This document shows, piece after piece, positions 9,400-17,662 of a stretch of DNA of 64,000 bases. The notes under the pieces are model-generated. The model saw nothing but the letters and a program-made list of their open reading frames with translations, was not told where the DNA came from and did not search any database. Both the position numbers and the translations under genes were made by a program. Source of the DNA: Ensifer adhaerens (GTDB lineage Bacteria; Pseudomonadota; Alphaproteobacteria; Rhizobiales; Rhizobiaceae); contig NZ_LGAP01000014.1 in the NCBI RefSeq assembly GCF_001270265.1, forward strand, positions 1-64,000, read 5' to 3'. The stretch's first letter is position 1, and every line of letters begins with the position of its first letter.

Positions 9400-10563
9400 C
9401 TATCTGGTCTCGGTGAACAGTTCGCGTCCGATCAGCATGCGGCGGATTTCGCTGGTTCCGGCGCCGATCTCATAGAGCTTAGCATCACGCAGCAGCCGGC
9501 CGGCCGGGTAGTCGTTGGTGTAACCATTGCCGCCGAGCGCCTGGATTGCCTCCAGCGCCAGCGCTGTTGCCTTCTCCGCCGCATAGAGGATGCAGCCGGC
9601 CGCATCCTTGCGCGTGGTCTCGCCGCGGTCGCACGCGCCGGCCACCGCATAGACATAGGCACGCGCAGCATTCGCCGTCACATACATGTCAGCAAGCTTG
9701 CCCTGCATGAGCTGGAACTCGCCGATTGCCTGGCCGAACTGCTTGCGCTCGTGGAGATAGGGGACGACGACGTCGAGGCAAGCCGCCATGATGCCAAGCG
9801 GCCCGGCGGACAGGACGACACGCTCGTAGTCCAGGCCGGACATCAGCACGCGGGCGCCGCCGCCTTCATTGCCGAGAACGTTTTCCGCCGGCACCTCGCA
9901 ATCGCGGAAGATCAGCTCGCAGGTGTTGGAGCCACGCATGCCGAGCTTGTCGAGCTTCTGGCCGGTGGAAAAACCGGCGAAACCCTTTTCGACGAGGAAG
10001 GCGGTAATCCCGCGCGGGCCAGCACTTGGATCCGTCTTGGCGTAGACGACCAGCACGTCTGCATCCGGTCCGTTGGTGATCCACATCTTGCCGCCATTGA
10101 GGACGTAGCGATCGCCGCGTTTCTCGGCCCGAAGCGTCATGGAAACGACGTCGGAGCCCGCACCCGGTTCGGACATGGCGAGCGCGCCGACATGTTCGCC
10201 TGAAATCAACTTCGGCAGGTAGCGCGCCTTCTGCGCCTCGTTGCCGTTACGGCTGATCTGGTTGACACAGAGGTTGGAATGGGCGCCGTAACTCAGGCCC
10301 ACAGAAGCGGATGCGCGGCTGATTTCTTCCATGGCGACGCAATGGGCGAGATAGCCCATTCCCGCACCGCCATAGGCTTCGTCAGCGGTGATGCCGAGCA
10401 GGCCGAGATCTCCCATCTCACGCCAGAGCGGCGTCGGGAAAGCGTTGCTGCGATCGGTTTCCGCCGCCAGCGGCGCGATACGTTCGGCCGCAAAGCGGCG
10501 CACGCTGTCGCGCAATGCATCAATGTCCTCGCCGAGCGCGAAGCTCAATCCGCCCTGAAACAT
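9400..10563 (-). CDS. liuA: Isovaleryl-CoA dehydrogenase
   Basis: A 387-residue acyl-CoA dehydrogenase that oxidises isovaleryl-CoA to 3-methylcrotonyl-CoA with electrons passing to ETF. The FAD/substrate segment [14 protein letters not shown] (about 133-146) and [19 protein letters not shown] are present. [22 protein letters not shown] (about 246-267) places the catalytic Glu in the position specific to isovaleryl-CoA dehydrogenases. The C-terminus [19 protein letters not shown] closes the FAD site. It is the first gene of the operon liuA-liuB-ridA-liuD-liuE-liuC, so its promoter must lie at 10564 or above. Confidence 0.94.
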   Translation of the reverse strand: MFQGGLSFALGEDIDALRDSVRRFAAERIAPLAAETDRSNAFPTPLWREMGDLGLLGITADEAYGGAGMGYLAHCVAMEEISRASASVGLSYGAHSNLCVNQISRNGNEAQKARYLPKLISGEHVGALAMSEPGAGSDVVSMTLRAEKRGDRYVLNGGKMWITNGPDADVLVVYAKTDPSAGPRGITAFLVEKGFAGFSTGQKLDKLGMRGSNTCELIFRDCEVPAENVLGNEGGGARVLMSGLDYERVVLSAGPLGIMAACLDVVVPYLHERKQFGQAIGEFQLMQGKLADMYVTANAARAYVYAVAGACDRGETTRKDAAGCILYAAEKATALALEAIQALGGNGYTNDYPAGRLLRDAKLYEIGAGTSEIRRMLIGRELFTETR

Positions 10564-11511
10564 CTCTCGTCTCCTCCCCTCGACCCGTTCGTGATCTCCT
10601 CATCACTGACCGGGTCGTCTGCGCTCCATCCTCTACGCGCAACGCGCCGATTGCAATGATATCAACGCCGCGATGTCGAGCGACGATAACACTGCGTCCC
10701 GCTAATTTCCTTCCAAAGAGGAAATCCGGGAAGCACGATCTGCAAAGTTTAGGAGCATTTGGCGATGCATCCACTGCGCGAACCCGTTTCAGCCGATGAG
10801 GCTGGCAGCATCTCCACCGTCACTATGGATTCGTCGGCAGAGCGCGCTAATTGCGCGGCCATATCTCTTGCTAGACACCGACGTCGGCCAAGCCACGCTG
10901 CGCCGCGATTGCCGATGGCAAGGACCGCCTCAAAGATACGCCGGGCTTCGGTGTAGCGCTTGAGATTGAGATAGGCGTTGATTGGCACAGTGGTGGCCCG
11001 CGAAAACGCATCCATTAACGATCACCAGCATGCTCAATCCGGCGCATCCTTCATCGTCAGACGGATTTCAAATCAACGGCCACGAACCTGTCGGTATGCT
11101 GAAAAAGGCGACATAAACAAGACTGCCTCCGCATAACTATCGCAGATCCCAAGCAATACATGGTCGAAATTCGAGAAAATCTCTGAGGGAATTCTTTTGC
11201 GGAATAGGTAATAATAGAAATCAGCAGCCATTATGCAATCCAGGATGATTTCCCATAGCCAGCCGTTTACTTATCACAATCCGAAGCGCAAGATATAAAA
11301 CCTTTCTGCGTTCAAACTCTTTGACGAATCTCATCTGCGACAGGCGAGCGTCCCAAGATTTACGCTGGAAATAGATTTGATCCGTCTGATCGAATTCTTG
11401 AACGAGCCAATGCCTCTGCTGCGGGTTCCTTTGAGGCCTTTTCGTCATCGCAACGTGCAGCCGGCAGCGTCCGGCTACCGTCGCAAGCAGAGTGAAAAAT
11501 TGGAGCTCGTC
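10564..11511. other. Gene-poor interval upstream of the liu operon
   Basis: About 950 bp with no convincing gene. Short frames at 10749-11015 (minus, 88 residues) and 11221-11448 (minus, 75 residues) have no recognisable domain and no good ribosome-binding site. The part from about 11040 to 11460 is clearly richer in A+T than its neighbours. The liu promoter should lie close to 10564. I cannot tell decayed genes from non-coding DNA here. Confidence 0.5.
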
Positions 11512-11634
11512 ATGAAAAGCTTACTTCCCGCCCGTTTTCACGCTTACGATTTCAGCCCCATGTTCGTGGTTGCCGGGTTTACCCTCGCAATTGCGATCAT
11601 CGTCTACGGTTCATTTTTTGGCCGCATCCTCTAG
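11512..11634 (+). CDS. Small single-span membrane protein candidate (40 residues)
   Basis: ATG at 11512 has GGAG about 8 bp upstream and opens a 40-codon frame ending in TAG at 11632-11634. The product has a basic start (MKSLLPARFHAYDF) and one strongly hydrophobic stretch (MFVVAGFTLAIAIIVYGSFF), the layout of a small inner-membrane protein. The frame is open upstream to 11377 but has no better start. I do not recognise the family and assign no function. It could still be chance, since the region is otherwise non-coding. Confidence 0.42.
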   Translation: MKSLLPARFHAYDFSPMFVVAGFTLAIAIIVYGSFFGRIL

Positions 11635-11748
11635 CAAGGCGCACCAACGGCGCTCCGGCTCGAACTGCTCCTGCGTCCTATAAACGTATCGGCCACAAGG
11701 CGCCGGGCGCCATGGCCGCTTCGCCGATAGCGCAAGCCGCAGGTCGGC

Positions 11749-11965
11749 TTATGCGATCTGCGCCTGCAGCCAGGTCCTGAACAGCAAGGCGTGCGGCGCT
11801 TCGGGATTCAACGCCGATTGAATGAGGCCATACTCGGACCCATCGGGCGTGAAGCCCATCGGTGCGACCAGCCGCTCGTTGCGGATGTCGTCCATTGCGA
11901 TGACCCTCGGGCACATCGCTACCCCGACATTCGCTTTAAGGCTATGGAAACATTGGTGAAATTTT
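11749..11965 (-). pseudogene. C-terminal remnant of a LysR-family regulator
   Basis: Reading the minus strand from about 11965 to the TAA at 11749-11751 gives roughly 70 residues including SLKANVGVAMCPRVIAMDDI and RLVAPMGFTPDG. These match the end of a LysR substrate-binding domain (GVA..P..L..DD...G.LV.P). An in-frame stop precedes the fragment, and no DNA-binding domain is present upstream, so the gene is broken. It lies immediately downstream of the gluconokinase gene. Confidence 0.6.
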
Positions 11966-11973
11966 CAACCGCA

Positions 11974-12519
11974 TCAGCGTGCCAAGCCGTCGAGCGCGGC
12001 CAGCGTTGCCTTAATCACGTCGGTGGCGGATTGATCGACATCGACGACAACCGTCAAAGGCTCGCCGATCGGCTCTTCAAGCGTCGCCAACTGCGTGTCG
12101 AGCAGCGAGGCCGGCATGAAATGCCCTTCGCGGTGCTGCATTCGGCCTGCGAGAACGTCGCGGCTGCCATGGAGATAGACGAAGGCCAGATCCCCACCCG
12201 CACTGTCGCGCAACAAAGCGCGATAGCTCCGCTTCAGTGCCGAACACGAAACGACGAGCGGCTCAGTGCTCGAGGAAAGCTGCCGGCCGATTTCCCGGAG
12301 CCAGGGCCATCTGTCCTCATCCGTGAGCGGGATGCCGGCGGACATCTTCGCGATGTTGGCCTCCGGATGCAGGGCATCGCCTTCGATGAAGCGATAACCG
12401 CAAGCCGCAGCAACCGCCTCGCCGACAGAGGTCTTGCCGCTGCCGGAAACGCCCATGACGACGATCGAGCCAGGGAATTTCGGCACATGGCCAAGGGGTG
12501 ACCTGTCGGGGCTCGCCAT
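11974..12519 (-). CDS. gntK: Gluconokinase (GntK family)
   Basis: A 181-residue P-loop carbohydrate kinase that phosphorylates D-gluconate to 6-phosphogluconate. The open frame continues to 13074, but the protein starts at ATG 12519. VVMGVSGSGKTSVGEAVA (about 20-37) is the Walker A region, followed by FIEGDALHPEANIAKMSAGIPLTDEDRWPWL, the gluconate-kinase hallmark, and VSCSALKRSYRALLR. The length is normal. It is the last gene of the sugar cassette, 83 bp after the class II aldolase stop, so it is probably expressed with it. Whether gluconate is itself part of that pathway is not evident. Confidence 0.9.
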   Translation of the reverse strand: MASPDRSPLGHVPKFPGSIVVMGVSGSGKTSVGEAVAAACGYRFIEGDALHPEANIAKMSAGIPLTDEDRWPWLREIGRQLSSSTEPLVVSCSALKRSYRALLRDSAGGDLAFVYLHGSRDVLAGRMQHREGHFMPASLLDTQLATLEEPIGEPLTVVVDVDQSATDVIKATLAALDGLAR

Positions 12520-12602
12520 GGAACGCTCGTCTCTCCGGTGCCTGATTGCGACTGACGTCGCTGATAGCGCCGCATCGGCAACGAGACAAGACGGGTCCAA
12601 CG

Positions 12603-13298
12603 CTAGCTTGCGACCTTCGGACGGGCGATATCGTTGACGCCCTCGTCGTCCGGGGCCTGGCCATAGCTCATCCGGCGCATCTGGGCGATCACCCGCTCCA
12701 TCTCGTCGTCGGGCAGGACCGGAGGCTCGCCGAGCGTCAAAGCCTGGACATACATGCGCGAGAGGGTCTCGATTTCGATCGCCATCCACAGCGCCGATTC
12801 CAGTGTCTTGCCGAGCGAGATCTGACCATGCTGTCCGAGAAGGCAGGCGGTGCGGTCCTTGAGTGCCACGAGCGCGTTGTTGGAAAGTGCCTGGGTTCCG
12901 AAGGTCGCATATTCGGCGCAGCGGATCGTCGTTCCACCGGCAATGCCGGTCATATAGTGGAAGCTGGGGATCGTCTTGTGGTGGCAGGCAAGCGTGGTCG
13001 CATAGATGGAGTGGCAATGAAGAACCACGTTGATATCCGTGCGCTCGCGCAGGATGTCGCGGTGGAACCGCCATTCCGATGACGGACGAGGGCCGGTGTA
13101 GTTGCCCTCAAAATCCATCTCGACCAGATCTTCCGGCTGCATCGTGTCGTAGGCGAGCGACGATGGCGTGACGAGGAAGCCATCGCCGATCCGCACCGAA
13201 AGGTTGCCGGCTGTCCCCTGGTTGATACCGCTCGAATTCATCCTGCGGCAGATATCTACCATCTCATGGCGAAGAGTGAGAATGTCGGGCTGGCTCAT
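12603..13298 (-). CDS. Class II aldolase/adducin family sugar-phosphate aldolase
   Basis: A 231-residue zinc-dependent aldolase of the fuculose/rhamnulose/ribulose-phosphate family. GNLSVRIGDGFLVTPSS (about 31-47) is the phosphate-binding part. The catalytic Glu is E75 in SSEWRFHR, and the zinc ligands are H94 and H96 (LHCHS) and H157 (GQHGQ). The family cleaves or epimerises 4- or 1-phosphorylated ketoses. It starts 35 bp inside the end of the kinase gene, so the two are translationally coupled. With an upstream isomerase and FGGY kinase the expected product is DHAP plus a small aldehyde; for apulose 4-phosphate that would be glycolaldehyde. Substrate is inferred. Confidence 0.85.
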   Translation of the reverse strand: MSQPDILTLRHEMVDICRRMNSSGINQGTAGNLSVRIGDGFLVTPSSLAYDTMQPEDLVEMDFEGNYTGPRPSSEWRFHRDILRERTDINVVLHCHSIYATTLACHHKTIPSFHYMTGIAGGTTIRCAEYATFGTQALSNNALVALKDRTACLLGQHGQISLGKTLESALWMAIEIETLSRMYVQALTLGEPPVLPDDEMERVIAQMRRMSYGQAPDDEGVNDIARPKVAS

Positions 13299-14760
13299 CG
13301 GACTTTCCTTTCGAAGTGTCAGTGAAAACAGGTTCGGCTTGCCGACGCGCAGTCGCGCGCCATCGGGCGGCGTAGTCGGAAATTGCCGCGGTCAGCGGTG
13401 CGATATCGGCAACCTCGGCCAGGGAAAGCGGCGCCGGCCCTGTCCGTGTGCGTTGTCCGGCGAGCAGGGCCGCACCGGACGCGACGCCATAGGCGTCGAG
13501 ATTGAACCGCACCTGCCGCTCTGGCAGCAGCGCGGCGACGAGGCGGGCATAGAGCGGATCGCGCAGGAAGCTGCCGTCCAGCACAACCGATGGCCCTGCC
13601 CCCAAAGCCTCGACGCATTCGGCGGTCAAGAGCGCGCAATAAAGCAGCGCCAGTGCCTTGCGCTCCATCGCAGTCTCGGGCTTCGGCTCGGTGATATGCC
13701 CATGTCCGGCACTGCCGGGAAACAGGCCATTGTCGTCGCCGAAGGAAGGCAGCGCCATGGTTCTGCCGCCGATCAACCGCCGGACGATCTGTTCGGGCAC
13801 AGGCCCGTCCGGCGGCTCCTGACCCGCCACGTATGAGAATTCGCGTCCGCCCATGGTCAATACGCCGCCGAGCGGATTGCCGAAAACGTCGCTGTTCAGG
13901 GTCATGCCCCTGTCTTCGTCGAGCCGGTCGAGCGCCGTCTGCCCGGAGAAGCCGACAATCCAGGTGCCGGTGGAAATGACGATGAAATCGCTCAGTCCGG
14001 CAGCGTGATAACGGTAATGATTCAAACTGCTGTCGTGAGCGCCGACAAGGACGCGAAATTCTTCCGGCAGAGCATAACGCCGTGCCAAAGCGGCGCGCAC
14101 CGGCCCGAGGTCCTGCCAGGCATCGGCAAAGGGCGGCATCAACCTGCGCCAGCCACGCGCCTCGACGATCGGCGCGAAGTGCCGTTCCGCCACGTTCCAG
14201 AGATGCGACTGCGCGCCGAGCAGGCTCGTCTCCGCGGTCGCCACGCCGGAGAGCCGCCAGGCCCAGTATTGCGGCAGGCCGAGATACCAGCGTGCCCGTG
14301 AAAAGGCTTCCGGTTCGCGCTCCTGCATCCAGTAGAGTTGCCGGGCCTGATGGGTCGCTGCGTGCATCGTCGCGCTGCCGCGATCGAAGAACGAGCCGGA
14401 TAGCGGGATATAACCGGCATTGACCGCCTCCGGCAGGGGCTGTTCGTAGTCGATCATCGGCAGGGCCGTACCGTCACCGCTTTCCGGGTCGTCACCGACG
14501 AGGACACCTCCGGAACCATGTCCGGAGGCAACGAAGGCCGAAAGCGGGTGACGCCGGGCAAGTTGTCCCAGGCCGGAAAAAACCCACTCGCCGATCGCGC
14601 CGAGATCATGATGGCGCCAAGGCGGCCCCGGCAACACGGGGTTGGGGATGCTGAGCGTTTCAAGCACGACACCATCTGCCGTCACGGCATTGAGCTTGAC
14701 GTTGGTCTTGCCGACGTCGAGCACCGCGATCGTGCCCTGCTCATTGCGTGATGCTGGCAT
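13264..14760 (-). CDS. FGGY-family carbohydrate kinase
   Basis: A 498-residue sugar kinase. The first phosphate-binding motif is IAVLDVGKTNVKLNAVT (about 11-27), and the adenosine/second phosphate segments include VISTGTWIVGFSG (about 250-262) and a glycine-rich C-terminal part with SVVLDGSFLRDPLYARLVAALLP. FGGY kinases phosphorylate ketoses or alditols such as rhamnulose, fuculose, xylulose or apulose. In the operon it follows the TIM-barrel isomerase by 54 bp and overlaps the aldolase start by 35 bp, so it most likely phosphorylates the ketose made by that isomerase. The C-terminal segment is lysine/serine-rich and not conserved in the family as far as I can tell. Confidence 0.83.
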   Translation of the reverse strand: MPASRNEQGTIAVLDVGKTNVKLNAVTADGVVLETLSIPNPVLPGPPWRHHDLGAIGEWVFSGLGQLARRHPLSAFVASGHGSGGVLVGDDPESGDGTALPMIDYEQPLPEAVNAGYIPLSGSFFDRGSATMHAATHQARQLYWMQEREPEAFSRARWYLGLPQYWAWRLSGVATAETSLLGAQSHLWNVAERHFAPIVEARGWRRLMPPFADAWQDLGPVRAALARRYALPEEFRVLVGAHDSSLNHYRYHAAGLSDFIVISTGTWIVGFSGQTALDRLDEDRGMTLNSDVFGNPLGGVLTMGGREFSYVAGQEPPDGPVPEQIVRRLIGGRTMALPSFGDDNGLFPGSAGHGHITEPKPETAMERKALALLYCALLTAECVEALGAGPSVVLDGSFLRDPLYARLVAALLPERQVRFNLDAYGVASGAALLAGQRTRTGPAPLSLAEVADIAPLTAAISDYAARWRATARRQAEPVFTDTSKGKSDEPARHSHSSP

Positions 14761-14814
14761 GATGCAGCGCCTCCCGTCACTTTCCGGGCCGCCAAAGGCC
14801 GGATCGCCGCCGTT

Positions 14815-15663
14815 CTAGATCAGCCCGTATTGCTTTGCCTTGTTGCGCAGGAACGGCAGGCCGTTGCCCATCACCTCTTCCTCATCCTTGGCAACGGGGC
14901 GCCAGACGGCGAGGCCATAGGCGACTTCCGGCGGCATGTTGATGAAGCTCTCCATGGCAAGGCCACCCTTGAAGCCAATGGCGGCAAGCGTCGCGAAGAT
15001 CTCGTCCCAGGCGCAGTTGCCATAGCCCGGCGTGCCGCGATCGCTCTCGGAGAGGTGGATGTATTTGATATGCTCGCGCGCATCGAGAATGCCGGTGCCG
15101 ATGCCCTTTTCCTCGATGTTCATGTGGTAGGTGTCGAGATGCACGAAGACATTGTCTGCACCGACCCGCTTGATCATATCGACGGCCTGCCGGCCGGTGT
15201 TGATCAGATGGTTCTCGTAGCGGTTCACCGCCTCGACGCCGAGTTCGATACCGCGCGTCTTGGCGTGTTTTGCCGCCGCCGTCAGCACGCGGGCAATGTT
15301 GTCGTATTCAGCCTCGGTCGGCGGAACGCCGGTGCGCTCGCCGATGCCGCCATAGATGACCCCGGACAGCGCTTCGCCGCCGAGATCGGCCGTCTTGTCG
15401 ATCGCGATCTTCAGGTGTTCGATCGCAGCATCCGGCCGGACGGAAGCCCAGGCGCGTTCAGGCAGACCGAGCGAGCAAACCGCGCGCAGCTTGTTCTTTT
15501 CCAAGAGCGCCTTGGTGTGGGCGGTGTCGACCGCCGGCGGATTGAGCATGGGGATCTCGATAAAATCGACCTTGTACTTGACCGCGGCAGCGACTGCCCG
15601 CTCGGCACCGGGCCGATCCCAATTCATGGTCCACATGCTCGTATGGACGCCAAAACCCTGCAT
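14815..15663 (-). CDS. Sugar isomerase/epimerase, TIM barrel (tagatose-3-epimerase-like; possible D-apiose isomerase)
   Basis: A 282-residue xylose-isomerase-like TIM barrel. The true start is ATG 15663, 2 bp after the permease stop; the frame upstream is a shadow. GVEAVNRYENHLINTG (about 149-164), VHLDTYHMNIEEKGIG (about 178-193), IHLSESDRGTPGYG and AMESFINM give the Glu/Asp/His/Glu metal site of D-tagatose 3-epimerase-like enzymes. The segments around IHLSESDRGTPGYG and WRPVAKDEEEVM differ from ordinary ketose 3-epimerases. With a binding protein, FGGY kinase and class II aldolase alongside, an aldose-to-ketose isomerisation is expected. D-apiose to D-apulose is my best guess. Confidence 0.8.
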   Translation of the reverse strand: MQGFGVHTSMWTMNWDRPGAERAVAAAVKYKVDFIEIPMLNPPAVDTAHTKALLEKNKLRAVCSLGLPERAWASVRPDAAIEHLKIAIDKTADLGGEALSGVIYGGIGERTGVPPTEAEYDNIARVLTAAAKHAKTRGIELGVEAVNRYENHLINTGRQAVDMIKRVGADNVFVHLDTYHMNIEEKGIGTGILDAREHIKYIHLSESDRGTPGYGNCAWDEIFATLAAIGFKGGLAMESFINMPPEVAYGLAVWRPVAKDEEEVMGNGLPFLRNKAKQYGLI

Positions 15664-15665
15664 GA

Positions 15666-16664
15666 TCACGTTCCTTTTCTGACAAATGAACTCTTGAACT
15701 TGGAGGCGGCGAAGCGCAGCACCATCACTCCGACGAGCAGCAGGCCCCAAACGGCGGTGGCGAGATGCTGGTTGGCGCCGATAAGATTGAGTCCGGACGA
15801 CAGCAATTGCAGCACGACGAGCGCGACGAATACCGGAATGGCCCGGCCGAAGCCGCCGAACGGATTGACCCCGCCGAGGAAGCAGGCCAGCACCGTGATC
15901 AGGAGATAGGATTCGCCATGGCCGATGCGCACAGAGTTGAACCGCGCCAGCATGATGATGCCGGCAATGGCGCACATGGCTCCTGAAAGGGTGTAGACGA
16001 GCACAATCACCTTGCGGGTATTGATGCCGGAATAGCGCGTCGCCTCGAGGTTGGAGCCGATCATATAGGTGTTGAAGCCGAGCTTGGTTCGGGTCAGCAG
16101 CACATGCCAGGCCAGCACGCAGACGATGAAGACGATCAGCGGCACCGGTATGCCGGCGATCGAACCATGCCCGAGCGGACCGATGAAGGCCGGGAAGCCG
16201 GAGACATCGCCGCCGCGCGTCAGAAATTCACCGAGACCGCGCAGGAAGATCATCATAGACAGCGAGACGAGGATCGGGTGCGCGCGCGTAAAAGCAATGA
16301 CCAGGCCCATGACGATGCCGCTTGCGGCCCCGACTATCACGGCCAGGATACAACCGAGAGCGAAAGCACCGGCGCCGGCATCGGCTCCGCCATTCGCCTG
16401 CAGCACCCAGGCAAGTGTCAGCCCGGCGATATTGGCGGTGAAAGTCACGGCAAGGTTCAGGCCGCCGGTCAGGATCGGCAGCAGCATGGCAAGCGTCAGG
16501 AGCCCAAGTTCGGGAAGCTGGAACGCAACCGAGCCGAAGGTCGCGGCGCTCAGGAACTGCGGCGAGGCGAGACCGAACACCAGGATGACAGCGACCAGCG
16601 CCAACCCCGGCCCCGCCATCTCGGGTCCGAACCATGCCTTCAGGCGATCCGAAAAGCTTGTCAT
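15666..16664 (-). CDS. Sugar ABC transporter permease (RbsC/CUT2 family), second copy
   Basis: A 332-residue polytopic inner-membrane permease of the ribose/xylose (CUT2) type. The start is ATG 16664, which overlaps the stop of the preceding permease (ATGA, 16661-16664). Hydrophobic segments alternate along the whole length, for example LALVAVILVFGLASPQFLS, and LLPILTGGLNLAVTFTANIAGL is the CUT2 substrate-path motif. GLVIAFTRAHPILVSLSMMIFLRGLGEF is the cytoplasmic coupling region. It forms a heterodimer with the product of 16661-17662 and works with the ATPase at 17655-19244. Confidence 0.88.
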   Translation of the reverse strand: MTSFSDRLKAWFGPEMAGPGLALVAVILVFGLASPQFLSAATFGSVAFQLPELGLLTLAMLLPILTGGLNLAVTFTANIAGLTLAWVLQANGGADAGAGAFALGCILAVIVGAASGIVMGLVIAFTRAHPILVSLSMMIFLRGLGEFLTRGGDVSGFPAFIGPLGHGSIAGIPVPLIVFIVCVLAWHVLLTRTKLGFNTYMIGSNLEATRYSGINTRKVIVLVYTLSGAMCAIAGIIMLARFNSVRIGHGESYLLITVLACFLGGVNPFGGFGRAIPVFVALVVLQLLSSGLNLIGANQHLATAVWGLLLVGVMVLRFAASKFKSSFVRKGT

Positions 16665-17662
16665 CGGCGTGCACCTTTCTGGCTCACGAAGGGCAGAAGC
16701 CGTTCGATGCTGGTGTTGGAAAGGGTGATGGCGATCAGGATGATGGCACCGACGATCATCTTGAACGCGAAGGGGGAAACGCCCATCAGGTTCAAGCCGT
16801 TCTGTGTGATCGCGATCAGGAGCACGCCGAGCACGCAGCCGAGCACCGAGCCTTTGCCGCCACCAAGCCTTGCGCCGCCGAGAACGACGGCGGCCAGCAC
16901 ATCCAGCTCGCGTCCATAGAGTGCGTTCGGCACGACTTCCTGTGCGTAGTGCGCCTGCACCAGCCCGCCGATACCGGCCATCAGTCCGAGCCAGCCGAAG
17001 GCGATGAACTGCATGGCACCGATGTTGATGCCGAAGCGGCGCGCACCTTCCGGGTTGTCGCCGAAGGCATAGAGTTGCCGACCGGTGGTCGTGCGGGTGA
17101 TCAGCACCCAGGTGGCGATGACGCACAGCGCCATCACCAGCACGGGAAGGGTGATCTCGATCCAGCTGCCGTCGGCCATTTCATGTTCGAACAACACAAC
17201 GCGATCCGTCAGCCACTCCGGCAGGTCGTAGATCGACACGCCTTTGGTGAAGAACATCAGCAGGCCGAAATAGATGTTGAAGGTAGAGATCGTCGCGACG
17301 ATCGAAATGATGCGGAAGCGGTGGATCAGGAGCGCGTTGATGGCGCCGAGGCAAATGCCGAGCGACCCGGCGATGACGAGGCCGGAGACCCAGCCGCCGC
17401 CACCGATCCAGCCGAGCGCGATCGCCGTGCCGTACTGCACCACCGAGGCGGCGACTGCGAAGGAGATGTCGATGCCTCCGGCGACGAGGACGACGAGCAG
17501 GCCGACGGCGAAGATGATGTTGACCGAACTGGTGTTCAACAGATCGAAGGCGTTGCCGAGCGAGAAGAAATTGGCGGTGGCAAACGACAGCACCGTGCAG
17601 ATGACGGCGATGACGGCGAGCAGCGCGACTTCCGTCGCATGGGTGCGGGTAAAACTACGCAT
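16661..17662 (-). CDS. Sugar ABC transporter permease (RbsC/CUT2 family), first copy
   Basis: A 333-residue CUT2-type permease. The frame is open to 17755, but MRSFTRTHATEVALLAVIAV (ATG 17662) is the natural start; it overlaps the last codons of the ATPase by 8 bp. GLLVVLVAGGIDISFAVAASV (about 52-72) is the diagnostic ribose-permease motif, and VVPNALYGRELDVLAAVVLGGARLGGGKGSVLG is the conserved cytoplasmic loop. It pairs with the downstream permease, from which it is separated by a 4 bp overlap. Confidence 0.88.
   Translation of the reverse strand: MRSFTRTHATEVALLAVIAVICTVLSFATANFFSLGNAFDLLNTSSVNIIFAVGLLVVLVAGGIDISFAVAASVVQYGTAIALGWIGGGGWVSGLVIAGSLGICLGAINALLIHRFRIISIVATISTFNIYFGLLMFFTKGVSIYDLPEWLTDRVVLFEHEMADGSWIEITLPVLVMALCVIATWVLITRTTTGRQLYAFGDNPEGARRFGINIGAMQFIAFGWLGLMAGIGGLVQAHYAQEVVPNALYGRELDVLAAVVLGGARLGGGKGSVLGCVLGVLLIAITQNGLNLMGVSPFAFKMIVGAIILIAITLSNTSIERLLPFVSQKGARR

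Noticed and set aside
10749-11015. 88-residue minus-strand frame (NAYLNLKRYTEARRIFEAVLAI text)
   Set aside because: No recognisable domain, no good ribosome-binding site, second half of low-complexity character. It may be a remnant but cannot be supported as a gene.
11221-11448. 75-residue minus-strand frame in the AT-richer stretch
   Set aside because: No ribosome-binding site and no known motif; likely chance.
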